Origin: an uncultured Devosia sp.
Lineage (GTDB): Bacteria; Pseudomonadota; Alphaproteobacteria; Rhizobiales; Devosiaceae
NCBI GenBank assembly: GCA_934553185.1
Contig: CAKTFF010000001.1
Location: forward strand, 1-33,480
Direction of reading: 5' to 3'
Length of the DNA stretch: 33,480 nucleotides
Under the pieces are notes generated by a model. The model was not told the DNA's origin. It saw only the letters and a list, made by a program, of their open reading frames with translations, and did no database searches. Below, one piece after another: positions 21,823 through 30,149 of the stretch (the first letter of the stretch is position 1; every line of letters begins with the position of its first letter). Both the position numbers and the translations under genes were made by a program.

Positions 21823-22587
21823 TTACCTCGCCAGCCAGCCGCCATCCACCGGGATAACGGCGCCATGCATGTAGTTGGAGGCCTTGGACAGAAGGAACAC
21901 GGCCGCATCGCCGATATCGGACGGCTCGCCCCAGCGCCCGGCCGGGATACGGCCCAGAATAGCGGCCGATCGCTCCGCATCGGCGCGGATCGCCTCGGTA
22001 TTGTTGGTCTCGATATAGCCCGGGGCGATCGAATTGACATTGATGCCCTTGGCCGCCCACTCATTGGCGAGAAGCCGGGTAATGCCCAGCACGCCGCTCT
22101 TGCTGGCCGTATAGCTCGCCACGCGGATGCCGCCCTGAAAGCTCAGCATCGAGGAAATGTTGACAATTTTCCCACCCTGCTCCGCCGCCATCGCCTTGCG
22201 GCCAAATGACTGGCACAGGAAAAACATCGTCTTGAGGTTGACGTCCATCACCGCGTCCCAGTCGGCTTCGGTGAAATCGACCGCATCCACGCGCTTGATG
22301 ATGCCGGCATTGTTGACCAGCCCATCAAACGGCCCATGCTCATCCCAGGCCTGGTCGAACATGGCCTGTGCGTCAGTGGCCGAGCCGAGATCGGCATGAA
22401 CTTGTGTGAAGCTGGCGCCAAGCCCGGCCATCAACGAGGCGGTGACCTCCATGGAGGAGCGCCCGACGCCGATCACCTTGCCCCCTGCCCGGCCGATGGA
22501 CAGCGCGATGCCCTGCCCGATGCCGGTATTGGCGCCGGTGACCATCACCGCCTTGCCCGTCAGACTGAATGGGGTGAGATCGGTCAC
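21823..22587 (-). CDS. kduD: 2-dehydro-3-deoxy-D-gluconate 5-dehydrogenase (SDR)
   Basis: A 254-residue short-chain dehydrogenase. The NAD-binding motif TGANTGIGQG lies at about 18-27 and NNAG at about 91-94. The catalytic triad is Ser in NISSMLS and Tyr/Lys in SYTASKSG, and the C-terminus is IPVDGGW. The IKR-type sequence after NNAGI and the position after kduI identify KduD, which reduces 2,5-diketo-3-deoxygluconate to KDG with NADH. It starts with a GTG that overlaps the kduI stop by four bases (GTGA), so translation is coupled. It is one of a large family, but operon context makes the assignment firm. Confidence 0.92.
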   Translation of the reverse strand: MTDLTPFSLTGKAVMVTGANTGIGQGIALSIGRAGGKVIGVGRSSMEVTASLMAGLGASFTQVHADLGSATDAQAMFDQAWDEHGPFDGLVNNAGIIKRVDAVDFTEADWDAVMDVNLKTMFFLCQSFGRKAMAAEQGGKIVNISSMLSFQGGIRVASYTASKSGVLGITRLLANEWAAKGINVNSIAPGYIETNNTEAIRADAERSAAILGRIPAGRWGEPSDIGDAAVFLLSKASNYMHGAVIPVDGGWLAR

Positions 22588-23414
22588 AGCAATTCATCCA
22601 TGCCGACCTTGTCGACATCGGTGTAATCGACATTGTCGCCGGCCATGGCCCAGATGAACGTATAGGCGCCGGTGCCCGCGCCCGAATGGATCGACCAGGG
22701 CGGAGAAATCACCGCCTGCTCGTTGCGTACGATCAGGTGGCGCGTTTCTTCAGGCTCGCCCATCAGGTGCACGGCGAAGGCATCGGGCTTAAGGTCAAAG
22801 TAAAGATAGGCTTCCATGCGCCGGTCATGCACATGGGCGGGCATGGTGTTCCAGACCGAACCAGGGGCAAAGCTCGTGAGCCCCACCACCAGCTGGCAGG
22901 TCTTGACGCTGTCGGCATTGACGAACTGGAAGATCGACCGCTCGTTGGCGGTTTCCTGGCTGCCCAGGTCCAGCCGCTTGGCGTCCGACTGCCGGATCAG
23001 CGTCGTGGGATGGCTGGCATGAGCCGGCGCGCTCAAGAGGTAGAACTTGGCGCCCTCGCCGCTGAACGACACATTTTGCGCGCCCATGCCCACATACAGC
23101 ATGTCGCGCGATCCCACCGGATAGTCCGTGCCATCCACCGTGATCGTTCCGGCTTCTCCGATATTGGCGGCAATCAGCTCGCGCCGGTCGAGAAAGGCCG
23201 GCGTGCCTGTTGGCTTGATGGTTTCGAGCACCAGCGGCTTGCTGCCCGGCACCGCCCCACCAACCGCCATGCGGTCATAATGGGTATAGGTCCAGTTGAT
23301 TCCGCCCGGCATGAACAGGTCATCGATCAGGAACTGTTCGCGCAGTTCGGACGTGTTCATCGTCGCTGCGGTCACGGGATCGATGGCGAAGCGGATGTCG
23401 TAATCGGTGGTCAT
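22584..23414 (-). CDS. kduI: 5-keto-4-deoxyuronate isomerase
   Basis: A 276-residue two-cupin enzyme of normal KduI length. The N-terminal MTTDYDIRFAIDPVTAATM and FMPGGINWTYTHYDRMAVGG are family hallmarks. The zinc site is formed by PAHVHDRRMEAYLYFD (two His and a Glu) with a later His in WSIHSGAGT. It isomerises 4-deoxy-L-threo-5-hexosulose uronate to 2,5-diketo-3-deoxygluconate in the cytoplasm. The ATG at 23414 overlaps the gntR stop by four bases (ATGA) and its own stop overlaps the kduD start. Confidence 0.96.
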   Translation of the reverse strand: MTTDYDIRFAIDPVTAATMNTSELREQFLIDDLFMPGGINWTYTHYDRMAVGGAVPGSKPLVLETIKPTGTPAFLDRRELIAANIGEAGTITVDGTDYPVGSRDMLYVGMGAQNVSFSGEGAKFYLLSAPAHASHPTTLIRQSDAKRLDLGSQETANERSIFQFVNADSVKTCQLVVGLTSFAPGSVWNTMPAHVHDRRMEAYLYFDLKPDAFAVHLMGEPEETRHLIVRNEQAVISPPWSIHSGAGTGAYTFIWAMAGDNVDYTDVDKVGMDELL

Positions 23415-24166
23415 GATGGATCCTGGTTTGCCGATTGCTGCTCGCGCAGCCGGTTGCGATAGCGCTCCTGGCTCAGCGACAGATGCTGTCGCATGGCTTC
23501 TCGCGCGGCGTCTGCGTCCTGGGCCGAAATCGCCCTGAGAATGCGCTGGTGCTCTCCCTGCAGCCCAGCCTGATATTCAAAGGTGAGCACGCTTTCCGTG
23601 CCCCACGGCGAGGCCACGTCGCACGGAATGGTGCGGCTGCCGAGCCCGTCCAGCACTTCGATATAGAACGGGTTGTTGGTGGCAGCAGCGACGGCGCGGT
23701 GAAAGGCCAAGTCGGTTTTGCCCGTGGGCGTGCCGAGCTTGAGGAGGCGGTCGAACTCGTTCCACGCTTCCTGGATTGCCGCTTCCTGGCTGGCGCTGCG
23801 CCGGATGGCCGCGAGGCCCGCCGCTTCGATTTCGATGCCCATGCGCACTTCGAGCACATTGATGGCCACCGAAATCTTGTTGGATTTGTCCGCCCCGATG
23901 GCGCTGAACGCGGTGGATGCATTTCCCATCACGAAGACGCCAGCGCCCTGGCGCGACTGCACCAGCCCGTCTGCGGCAAGCGCCGCGATGGCTTCGCGCA
24001 CCACCGTGCGGCTGACGCCGAAAATCGTCGTCATCTGCGACTCGGTGGGCAGCTTGCCGCCGGCGCGATATTCCCCGGCCGTGATGCGCTTGCGCAGGGT
24101 GCCGACCACAAGATCGGCCAGCTTGGGCTTGCGCCGCTCGGAAATGACCTCGTCATGAAGGCTCAT
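23411..24166 (-). CDS. GntR family (FadR/FCD subfamily) transcriptional regulator
   Basis: A 251-residue regulator. A winged helix-turn-helix spans about 15-80 (LPTESQMTTIFGVSRTVVREAI), and an all-helical FCD ligand domain spans about 100-235, with DLAFHRAV and GEHQRILRAI carrying the usual metal-binding acidic and His residues. FCD regulators of this kind usually sense a carboxylate and repress nearby uptake and catabolic genes; here the effector is probably a uronate or KDG-pathway intermediate. The start ATG 24166 overlaps the dctM stop by one base; the open frame extends 32 codons further into dctM but lacks the family N-terminus. It sits inside the operon between transporter and enzymes, which implies autoregulation. 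A candidate operator lies at 27291-27325. Confidence 0.93.
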   Translation of the reverse strand: MSLHDEVISERRKPKLADLVVGTLRKRITAGEYRAGGKLPTESQMTTIFGVSRTVVREAIAALAADGLVQSRQGAGVFVMGNASTAFSAIGADKSNKISVAINVLEVRMGIEIEAAGLAAIRRSASQEAAIQEAWNEFDRLLKLGTPTGKTDLAFHRAVAAATNNPFYIEVLDGLGSRTIPCDVASPWGTESVLTFEYQAGLQGEHQRILRAISAQDADAAREAMRQHLSLSQERYRNRLREQQSANQDPS

Positions 24167-25452
24167 CAGTTCCCCCGGAACAGGGCGGGGAGCCACAGCG
24201 AAAGCGCCGGAATATAGGTGACGAGGCCCAGCACGAGAATACCCGCGCCGTAGAACGGCCAAACCGAGCGCATGGCCTCCATCACCGAAATCTTGCCCAC
24301 GGCCGCGGCCACGAACTGCACCGGCCCAAGCGGCGGCGTGTTGAGCCCGATACCCAGATTAAGGATCATGATCACACCGAAATGCACCGGGTCCACGCCG
24401 AAGTTCTGCACCATGGGCAAAAAGATCGGCGTGGTGATGACGATCAACGGCCCCATATCCATGAACGTGCCGAGCACCAGAAGAAGGACGTTGATCAGCA
24501 GCAGCACCACCAGCGGGTCCTGCGTCAGGTTGCCGATTGCTTCGGTCAGGAGAGGTGCGATGCGCAGATAGGCCATCAGCCAGCCAAACGATGCCGCGGC
24601 ACCGATAATGAACAGCACCATGGCCGTGGTCCGCACCGCGCCGGTGACGCAATGGGCAAAGGCGCGCCAGCTCATCGTGCGATAGATAAGCAGCGTGACC
24701 AAGAGAGCATAGATCACCGCGATGCAGGAGGATTCGGTGGCTGTGAAGATGCCCGAACGCACACCGCCAAAGATGATGGCGATCAGCAGGAGGCCCGGCA
24801 CCGAGATGATGAAGAACTCCAAGGCTTTGCGAAACCCGGGGAACGGCTCGGTGGGATAGCCGCGGCGCACCGCCACGACATAGGCGGTGATGCTGAGCGC
24901 GACGGCCAGCAGCAGGCCGGGAATGATGCCGGCGGTAAAGAGGTCGGCGATGGAAATGCGCCCGCCACCGGAAAGCGAATAGATGATCATGTTGTGGCTG
25001 GGCGGCAGCAGCAGGGCGATCAGCGCCGCCATGGAGGTGACGTTGACAGCATAATCGGCGCCATAGCCGCGCGCCTTCATCTGCGGGATCATGATGCCGC
25101 CCACGGCTGCGGCTTCCGCCACGGCTGACCCGGAAATGCCGCCAAACAGCGTTGACGCCGCGACATTGACCTGACCCAGCCCGCCCCGGACATGGCCGAT
25201 CAAGGAGCCAGCAAAGGCAATGATGCGCGAAGCGATGCCGCCGCGAACCATCAGGTCACCGGCAAAGATAAAGAACGGCACGGCCATCAGGGTGAAAACA
25301 GAAACACCCGAGTTGAGCTGCTGGAACACCACGATTGCCGGGCGGCCCAGATAAACGATGGTGGCAAAGCTGGCGATACCGAGGCAAAATGCGATAGGCG
25401 TGCCAACCAGCATCAGGGCGGTGAAGACGCCGAAAAGGATCCAGTATTCCAT
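24166..25452 (-). CDS. dctM: TRAP transporter large membrane subunit (DctM)
   Basis: A 428-residue inner-membrane protein with about 12 transmembrane helices of the DctM type. It begins MEYWILFGVFTALMLVGTPIAF and contains ILLPPSHNMIIYS and GLNTPPLGPVQF, both family signatures lining the Na+/substrate site. It imports a carboxylate using a sodium gradient with DctQ and the periplasmic DctP. It starts 11 bases after the dctQ stop and ends by overlapping the regulator start. From the operon the substrate should be a uronate or a short unsaturated uronide. Confidence 0.94.
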   Translation of the reverse strand: MEYWILFGVFTALMLVGTPIAFCLGIASFATIVYLGRPAIVVFQQLNSGVSVFTLMAVPFFIFAGDLMVRGGIASRIIAFAGSLIGHVRGGLGQVNVAASTLFGGISGSAVAEAAAVGGIMIPQMKARGYGADYAVNVTSMAALIALLLPPSHNMIIYSLSGGGRISIADLFTAGIIPGLLLAVALSITAYVVAVRRGYPTEPFPGFRKALEFFIISVPGLLLIAIIFGGVRSGIFTATESSCIAVIYALLVTLLIYRTMSWRAFAHCVTGAVRTTAMVLFIIGAAASFGWLMAYLRIAPLLTEAIGNLTQDPLVVLLLINVLLLVLGTFMDMGPLIVITTPIFLPMVQNFGVDPVHFGVIMILNLGIGLNTPPLGPVQFVAAAVGKISVMEAMRSVWPFYGAGILVLGLVTYIPALSLWLPALFRGN

Positions 25453-25463
25453 GTGCTGCGCCC

Positions 25464-25997
25464 CTAGTCCGCAGTGACCAATGCTTCGGCTTCAGGCGCG
25501 TCCACCGGCTCTCCGGCAAGGCGCAGAACGATGCGCTCCAGCGAAAACAGGCACATCAGCACGCCCGAAAGAACGATGGGCAGGTAGGTGAAGGTTGTGG
25601 GCAGGCCCAGCACCGGAATGCGGGTCGACCAGTAGCGCGCGGCGAGTTCCCCGCCATAAAAAGCCATGCCGAAAGCAAAGGCGAAAACCGCCAGGTCGCT
25701 GATCGTGCGCAGCCAGGCCTTGCCGCCCTCGGGCATCACATAGGTGAGAACATCAAAGCCCATATGGAAGTTTTCGCGCACGCCGACTGCGGCACCCAGA
25801 AACACGAACCAGCTCATGATCATGATCGAGGCCGCTTCCGTCCAGGGCGGCGAAGCGTTCAGCACGTAGCGCGTAAACACCTGGTAGGCGACGATGGCGG
25901 TCATCGTCACAAGGCCGATTCCGGCAATCCACAGCGCCGCAGTGGAGGCGCCGTTCAGCACGCGGCTGAAGCCGAGAAGAGATCGCTTCATAGTCAT
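25464..25997 (-). CDS. dctQ: TRAP transporter small membrane subunit (DctQ)
   Basis: A 177-residue protein with four transmembrane helices and the DctQ signature FTRYVLNASPPWTEAASIMIMSW (the motif begins near residue 43). It pairs with DctM and is needed for TRAP transport. ATG 25997 is chosen because GGAGG (26007-26003) lies five bases upstream; a second ATG lies two codons on, and GTG 26003 overlaps the ribosome site. A 181-base gap with a palindromic element separates it from dctP. Confidence 0.93.
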   Translation of the reverse strand: MTMKRSLLGFSRVLNGASTAALWIAGIGLVTMTAIVAYQVFTRYVLNASPPWTEAASIMIMSWFVFLGAAVGVRENFHMGFDVLTYVMPEGGKAWLRTISDLAVFAFAFGMAFYGGELAARYWSTRIPVLGLPTTFTYLPIVLSGVLMCLFSLERIVLRLAGEPVDAPEAEALVTAD

Positions 25998-26020
25998 AGA
26001 CACCTCCAGAACTCGGTGTC

Positions 26021-26142
26021 ATCCCGGCTTTGAGCCGGGATCCAACTCGAGATCTTGGTTTTGCCGCAAGGTCGCTGTGGTGATCACGACGACCTTGCGG
26101 CGATGGCACCCTTCCCCGATAGGCCCCGGCTCAAGGCCGGGG
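26021..26142. repeat. Compound palindromic element between dctP and dctQ
   Basis: Three hairpins in a row. The left one has a 9-bp stem (26021-26029 / 26033-26041), the middle one a perfect 12-bp stem (26063-26074 / 26090-26101), and the right one a 7-bp stem (26124-26130 / 26136-26142). The outer two hairpins with their flanks (GTGTCATCCCGGC... and the reverse complement of ...GGGGTGACATCG) are near-identical inverted copies, so the element has about 28-bp imperfect terminal inverted repeats. This is the look of dispersed non-coding palindromic repeats of alphaproteobacteria or of a small MITE; no ORF lies inside. Confidence 0.75.
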
Positions 26143-26178
26143 TGACATCGTGGGTCGGGCCCCATCAGTTCTCACCAA

Positions 26179-27159
26179 TCAGCCTTCGGTGGCGCGGATG
26201 CGCTCCACCATGTCCTGCAGCGCGGGATCGGTGACGTACTTCTCGTAAACCGGCGCCATGGCGTCGATGAAGGGCTGCTTGTCGACCTCGTTGATGGTTG
26301 CGCCCAGCGCTTCAACGGCAGCCCGCGACTCAGTCTCCTTGGCGGCCCAGAGCTCGCGCTGCCTGGCGACCGATTCCTTGGCCGCTTCGCGGAACAGCGC
26401 CTGATCCTCAGGCGTCAAGCCGTCCCACACGACCTTGGAGATCACCAGCACCTCGGGCACCATCAGGTGCTCGTCGAGCGAGTAGAACTTGGCGACTTCG
26501 GCGTGGCCCGCCGTGTCGTAGCTCGGATAATTGTTCTCGGCCCCTTCGATAACGCCGGTCTCGATCGCCGAATAAACTTCGCCATAGGGCATGGGCGTAG
26601 CGTTGGCGCCAAGCGCGCCCACCATGTCGACGAAGATATCGGACTGCATGACGCGGAACTTCATGCCGGCCATATCAGCGGGCGCGGTGATGGGCTTTTC
26701 GCTGTTGTAGAAGGAGCGCGAACCGCCGTCGTAGAAGGCAAGCGCCACCACATCCACGGCGTCGAAGGCGGCGAGGATTTCTTCGCCGATCGGGCCATCA
26801 AGCACGTTGTGGAAGTGGTCAGCCGAGCGGAAAATAAAGGGCAGTTGAGTGACCGTGGCTTCGGGCACCTGGGTGCCGAAGGCGCCGATGGAGATGCGGT
26901 TCATGTCGATGACGCCGAACTGCGTCTGCTCGATCGTGTCGGCTTCCTGGCCCAGTTGGGCGGAGTGGAAGACCTCGACGGAATAGCGGCCATCGGTCTT
27001 TTCGCTCAGCAATTCGCCGAAATGCTTGACCGCTTCCACGGTGGGGTAGCCATCGGGATGGGTATCGGACGAGCGCAGCACGGTCTGGGCGCTGGCGGTC
27101 GAAACCATCAGGGATGCAGCGACAAGCGCAGTCGCTGCCAGTTTAGGCAGTTGAAACAT
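26179..27159 (-). CDS. dctP: TRAP transporter periplasmic binding protein (DctP)
   Basis: A 326-residue secreted protein. The signal peptide runs to about residue 24 with cleavage after ASA. The mature protein is of the DctP/SBP family 7 type: [48 protein letters not shown] with the Arg that usually binds the substrate carboxylate, and [11 protein letters not shown]. It captures the substrate and delivers it to DctQM. Start ATG 27159 has GGGAGG seven bases upstream; an open frame up to 27240 lacks a signal peptide at its end and is rejected. It is the first gene of the uronate operon. Confidence 0.94.
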   Translation of the reverse strand: MFQLPKLAATALVAASLMVSTASAQTVLRSSDTHPDGYPTVEAVKHFGELLSEKTDGRYSVEVFHSAQLGQEADTIEQTQFGVIDMNRISIGAFGTQVPEATVTQLPFIFRSADHFHNVLDGPIGEEILAAFDAVDVVALAFYDGGSRSFYNSEKPITAPADMAGMKFRVMQSDIFVDMVGALGANATPMPYGEVYSAIETGVIEGAENNYPSYDTAGHAEVAKFYSLDEHLMVPEVLVISKVVWDGLTPEDQALFREAAKESVARQRELWAAKETESRAAVEALGATINEVDKQPFIDAMAPVYEKYVTDPALQDMVERIRATEG

Positions 27160-27272
27160 AGATATACCTCCCGGGTGACATCGGTCCGGCTCGTCCTCCG
27201 CGCCGTTGGGTTCCGATGTCCGATTTGCGCAAGCTGCCACATCCTCCAGAGATGCATCGCTTGGTTCGTTAA

Positions 27273-27301
27273 CTGGTATGGAACATCAAAATACAAGTCA
27301 A
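27273..27301 (-). promoter_or_regulatory. Candidate sigma-70 type promoter of the uronate operon
   Basis: On the minus strand TTGACT (27301-27296), 17-base spacer, TACCAG (27278-27273). The -35 is good and the -10 is weak, as expected for a regulated promoter. It would leave a leader of about 105 bases before dctP. The -35 overlaps one arm of the inverted repeat at 27291-27298. Confidence 0.35.
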
Positions 27302-27325
27302 CATACAATAGGAGCAAACTTGTAT
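27291..27325. promoter_or_regulatory. Inverted repeat, candidate operator for the GntR regulator
   Basis: ATACAAGT (27291-27298) and ACTTGTAT (27318-27325) are perfect inverted copies 19 bases apart, with a further ATACAAT between them (27303-27309). GTAT/ATAC half-sites are typical of FCD-type GntR proteins. Position over the putative -35 of dctP fits repression. Confidence 0.45.
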
Positions 27326-27342
27326 GATGACGTCGTGGTTAC

Positions 27343-27381
27343 CTTACAAACAGAAACACCGCCGGGGTGACCAGCGGTGTT
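27343..27381 (-). terminator. Probable terminator of the lpd transcript
   Basis: On the minus strand an 8-bp stem (27381-27374 / 27362-27355) with an 11-base loop is followed by TCTGTTTGT. It is 24 bases after the lpd stop. Confidence 0.6.
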
Positions 27382-27405
27382 CGAGAAAGTTATGCAGGCT
27401 TGAAA

Positions 27406-28815
27406 CTAAATGTGGATGGCGCCATCGCCCAGCGACAGCGCAGCTTCGCGCACCGCTTCAGACAGCGTGGGATGCGCATGCGTCGAGCGGGCCAGGTCCT
27501 CGGCGGCACCGGAAAACTCCATCAGAACCACCAGTTCATGGATCATTTCGCCGGCATTCTTGCCAATGATATGCCCGCCCAGCACACGGTCGGTGTCCAC
27601 ATCGGCCAGGATTTTCACAAAGCCCTGGCTGGCCAGCATGGCCTTGGCGCGGCCATTGGCGGTGAAGGGGAACTTGCCGATCTTGTAGTTGATGCCTTCT
27701 GCCTTGAGCTCGTCCTCGGTTTTGCCGACCGTGGCGACTTCGGGATTTGTGTAAACCACGGCGGGAACCGCGGCATAATTAACATGGCCGGCCTGGCCGT
27801 TGAGGATTTCAGCAACGGCGATGCCTTCGTCCTCGGCCTTGTGGGCCAGCATGGGACCGGCGATCACGTCGCCAATGGCGTAGATGCCATCCACGGACGT
27901 CTTGTAATGCGCATCGACCCGGACGCGCCCGCGCTCGTCGAGCGCCACGCCCACGATGTCGAGCCCCAGCCCATCGGTGAACGGCTTGCGGCCGATGGAC
28001 ACCAGCGCCACATCGGCGTCCAGCATCTCGGTGTCGCCACCCTTGGCCGGTTCGATCCGCACCTTGAGCGAACCATCATCCTGCCGATCCACGCCCGCGA
28101 CCTTGCTCGACAGCTTGAACTCCATGCCCTGCTTTTGCAGCATGCGCTGGAACTGGCGCGCCACTTCGCTGTCCATGCCGGGCAGGATGCGGTCGAGATA
28201 CTCAACCACCGTGACCTGTGCGCCGAGCCGCGCCCAGACCGAACCCAGTTCAAGCCCGATCACCCCGGCCCCGATCACCAGCAGCTTGCCCGGCACCTTG
28301 TCCAGCGTCAGCGCACCGGTGGAGGTGACGACGCGCTTTTCGTCGATCTCGATGCCCGGCAAGCCCGCTGAAACCGAACCGGTGGCAATGACAATGTTGC
28401 GCGTCTCGTACTCGGTGCCGCCGCCGCTTTGGGGCGTCACCAGAACCTTGCCGGGCGACACGATTGTGCCGATGCCACGCAGGGTCGTGATCTTATTCTT
28501 TTTGAACAGGTAGTCGACCCCGCCCACATTGCTGGCGACCGTTTCGGTCTTGTGGTTCATCATTTGCGGCAGGTTTAACTGGGGCGCCGGAATGTCGATG
28601 CCCAGCGACTTGAAGCCATGCTTGGCTTCGTCAAACAGCTCGGACGCGTGAAGCAGTGCCTTTGATGGAATGCAGCCGATATTGAGGCAGGTGCCGCCAA
28701 GTGTGGGCCACTTTTCCACCACCGCGACCTTCATCCCCAGCTGCGCGGCGCGAATGGCGGCCACATAGCCACCCGGGCCCGAGCCGATGATGATGAGATC
28801 GAACGCGTCTGCCAT
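27406..28815 (-). CDS. lpd: Dihydrolipoyl dehydrogenase (E3)
   Basis: A 469-residue flavoprotein that reoxidises dihydrolipoyl groups of the 2-oxoglutarate dehydrogenase complex with NAD+. The FAD site [13 protein letters not shown] is at the N-terminus, and the redox disulfide [13 protein letters not shown] is at about 38-50. The NAD site is [19 protein letters not shown], the second FAD motif is YAIGDV, and the C-terminal His-Glu pair lies in [13 protein letters not shown]. Start ATG 28815 has CCGGAG six bases upstream. It lies in a minus-strand cluster with sucA and sucB, supporting assignment to the oxoglutarate complex. The LysE-type gene ends 16 bases upstream. Confidence 0.96.
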   Translation of the reverse strand: MADAFDLIIIGSGPGGYVAAIRAAQLGMKVAVVEKWPTLGGTCLNIGCIPSKALLHASELFDEAKHGFKSLGIDIPAPQLNLPQMMNHKTETVASNVGGVDYLFKKNKITTLRGIGTIVSPGKVLVTPQSGGGTEYETRNIVIATGSVSAGLPGIEIDEKRVVTSTGALTLDKVPGKLLVIGAGVIGLELGSVWARLGAQVTVVEYLDRILPGMDSEVARQFQRMLQKQGMEFKLSSKVAGVDRQDDGSLKVRIEPAKGGDTEMLDADVALVSIGRKPFTDGLGLDIVGVALDERGRVRVDAHYKTSVDGIYAIGDVIAGPMLAHKAEDEGIAVAEILNGQAGHVNYAAVPAVVYTNPEVATVGKTEDELKAEGINYKIGKFPFTANGRAKAMLASQGFVKILADVDTDRVLGGHIIGKNAGEMIHELVVLMEFSGAAEDLARSTHAHPTLSEAVREAALSLGDGAIHI

Positions 28816-28831
28816 TTGCTGCTCCGGAATG

Positions 28832-29482
28832 TTAATGCTGCTGGGCGAGCGCGACGCGCACCGCAAGGATCATGAAGGTAATGCCGGTTACCCGATTAAA
28901 CCAACGACCGAACCTGAAAAAGCTTTGCCGCACCGAGGGTGTCGTAAAAAACACCGAGACCAAGGCGAACCAGGCAAAAAGCATGAGGCTCATGCACAGC
29001 ACATAGATCACCTTGACGTCTCCGCCCGTGCGCACCGAAACAAGGCTGGTGAACAGCGCCAGAAAGAACAGCACAGCCTTGGGGTTGAGTAGATTAGTCA
29101 GAAAACCCAGGGCGAAGGCGGCGAAATCACCGCTCTTGGTCTCGCCGTCTGCGCCTGGTTCGGGCGGCTTTGGCGCGGGACTGCGCAGGGCTGAAATCGC
29201 CAGCCAGACGAGATAGGCAGCGCCGAGCCACTTGATGATGTTGAAGGCCAGCAGCGACTGGCCGACAATGACGCCGATGCCCAAAAGCGTATAGGTGCCG
29301 TGGACCAGGATAGATGTCGCCACCCCCGCAGAGGTAAAGAGCGCGGCGCGACGGTCACGCACGACGGCCTGCCGCAACACCATGGCAAAATCGGCGCCGG
29401 GTATCACCGCGTTGATGCCGAAAGCCAGCATCAGACCCGCAAATTCGAACCATGGGAACGTCAAAACACTGATCCTGGCCAC
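28832..29482 (-). CDS. LysE/RhtB family amino-acid exporter
   Basis: A 216-residue inner-membrane protein with about six transmembrane helices. It has the family motif near the first helix ([19 protein letters not shown]), a proline-rich loop after helix three ([15 protein letters not shown]), and [15 protein letters not shown] in the middle. LysE/RhtB proteins export amino acids or their derivatives; the substrate is unknown. The start is ambiguous: GTG 29482 has no good ribosome site, while TTG 29464 has AGGA eight bases upstream and gives the usual short N-terminus. It sits between a secreted protein gene and lpd. Confidence 0.88.
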   Translation of the reverse strand: MARISVLTFPWFEFAGLMLAFGINAVIPGADFAMVLRQAVVRDRRAALFTSAGVATSILVHGTYTLLGIGVIVGQSLLAFNIIKWLGAAYLVWLAISALRSPAPKPPEPGADGETKSGDFAAFALGFLTNLLNPKAVLFFLALFTSLVSVRTGGDVKVIYVLCMSLMLFAWFALVSVFFTTPSVRQSFFRFGRWFNRVTGITFMILAVRVALAQQH

Positions 29483-29541
29483 CGGCGCGGGAATCGTCGC
29501 CGGGAAACGGTTCCAGCTTTAGCCTAGCGAGCCCGTCAGTG

Positions 29542-30027
29542 CTACTCGGAAGCGATATCCTGAGCTTTCGCGAGGGATTGGGGGAGTTGCTTGTCGATAT
29601 CGAGCGCGCCGCCATCGACCTGCTCGAGAAAGCTTTGGCAGAATGTGTGCTTGTCTTCGGCCTGGTTATAGGCGCTCATGATCTGGGTGCCGCCATAGGT
29701 TTCGGCCGCTTGAAGCTGGCCCTCGGCGCCGCCGCCCAGCCGGAGGATGACGCGGTCGGCCAGCTGCAGAAAACCGATATTGCGCAAATACCAATTGTCA
29801 TACGCGGTGTGAAAAACCGGATCGAGACCGGTGGTTTCGTAGCAATGAGTGGTCATGGCTGAAACGATCGCTTCCGAGCCGTGGAAGGCCATCAACTCGC
29901 CGATCAGTGCGGAATTGTCGGCGTCCTGTGCGGAGGCGGGAACAAAGGCGGCGAGCCAGGCAAGGGCCGAAAAGAGCAGTGGGCGCAAAAGGCGATTGCC
30001 TCCTTGAGAACGACGCTGACGGATCAC
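29542..30027 (-). CDS. Secreted protein of unknown function
   Basis: A protein of 161 residues from GTG 30027, or 148 from TTG 29988. The TTG has a strong AAGGAGG (30005-29999) ten bases upstream and gives a compact signal peptide (MRPLLFSALAWLAAFVPASA, cut before QD), so I slightly favour it. The mature part, about 128 residues, is mostly helical and soluble. It has two Cys (THCYETTG and HTFCQSF), likely a periplasmic disulfide, and a YDNWYLRN stretch. I do not recognise a family. It lies between sucB and a LysE-type exporter on the same strand, after a hairpin that probably ends or weakens the sucB transcript. Confidence 0.7.
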   Translation of the reverse strand: MIRQRRSQGGNRLLRPLLFSALAWLAAFVPASAQDADNSALIGELMAFHGSEAIVSAMTTHCYETTGLDPVFHTAYDNWYLRNIGFLQLADRVILRLGGGAEGQLQAAETYGGTQIMSAYNQAEDKHTFCQSFLEQVDGGALDIDKQLPQSLAKAQDIASE

Positions 30028-30098
30028 TTCATCTGCGCCAGCGGCGTTAGCGGACTGTTAACACCGGCCAGCACCCCCATCACGATTGTGCTAACGAT

Positions 30099-30128
30099 AA
30101 AGGGGCCCGCCAGCAGGCGAGCCCCTTT
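30099..30128 (-). terminator. Hairpin downstream of sucB, probable terminator or attenuator
   Basis: AAAGGGGC (30099-30106) pairs with GCCCCTTT (30121-30128), and an inner CGCC/GGCG pair flanks an AGCA loop. On the minus strand the stem ends CCCCTTTATC. It starts 21 bases after the sucB stop. The AAA/TTT symmetry could allow it to work in both directions. Confidence 0.65.
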
Positions 30129-30149
30129 CCGATTGTGGATCTCACCAGC

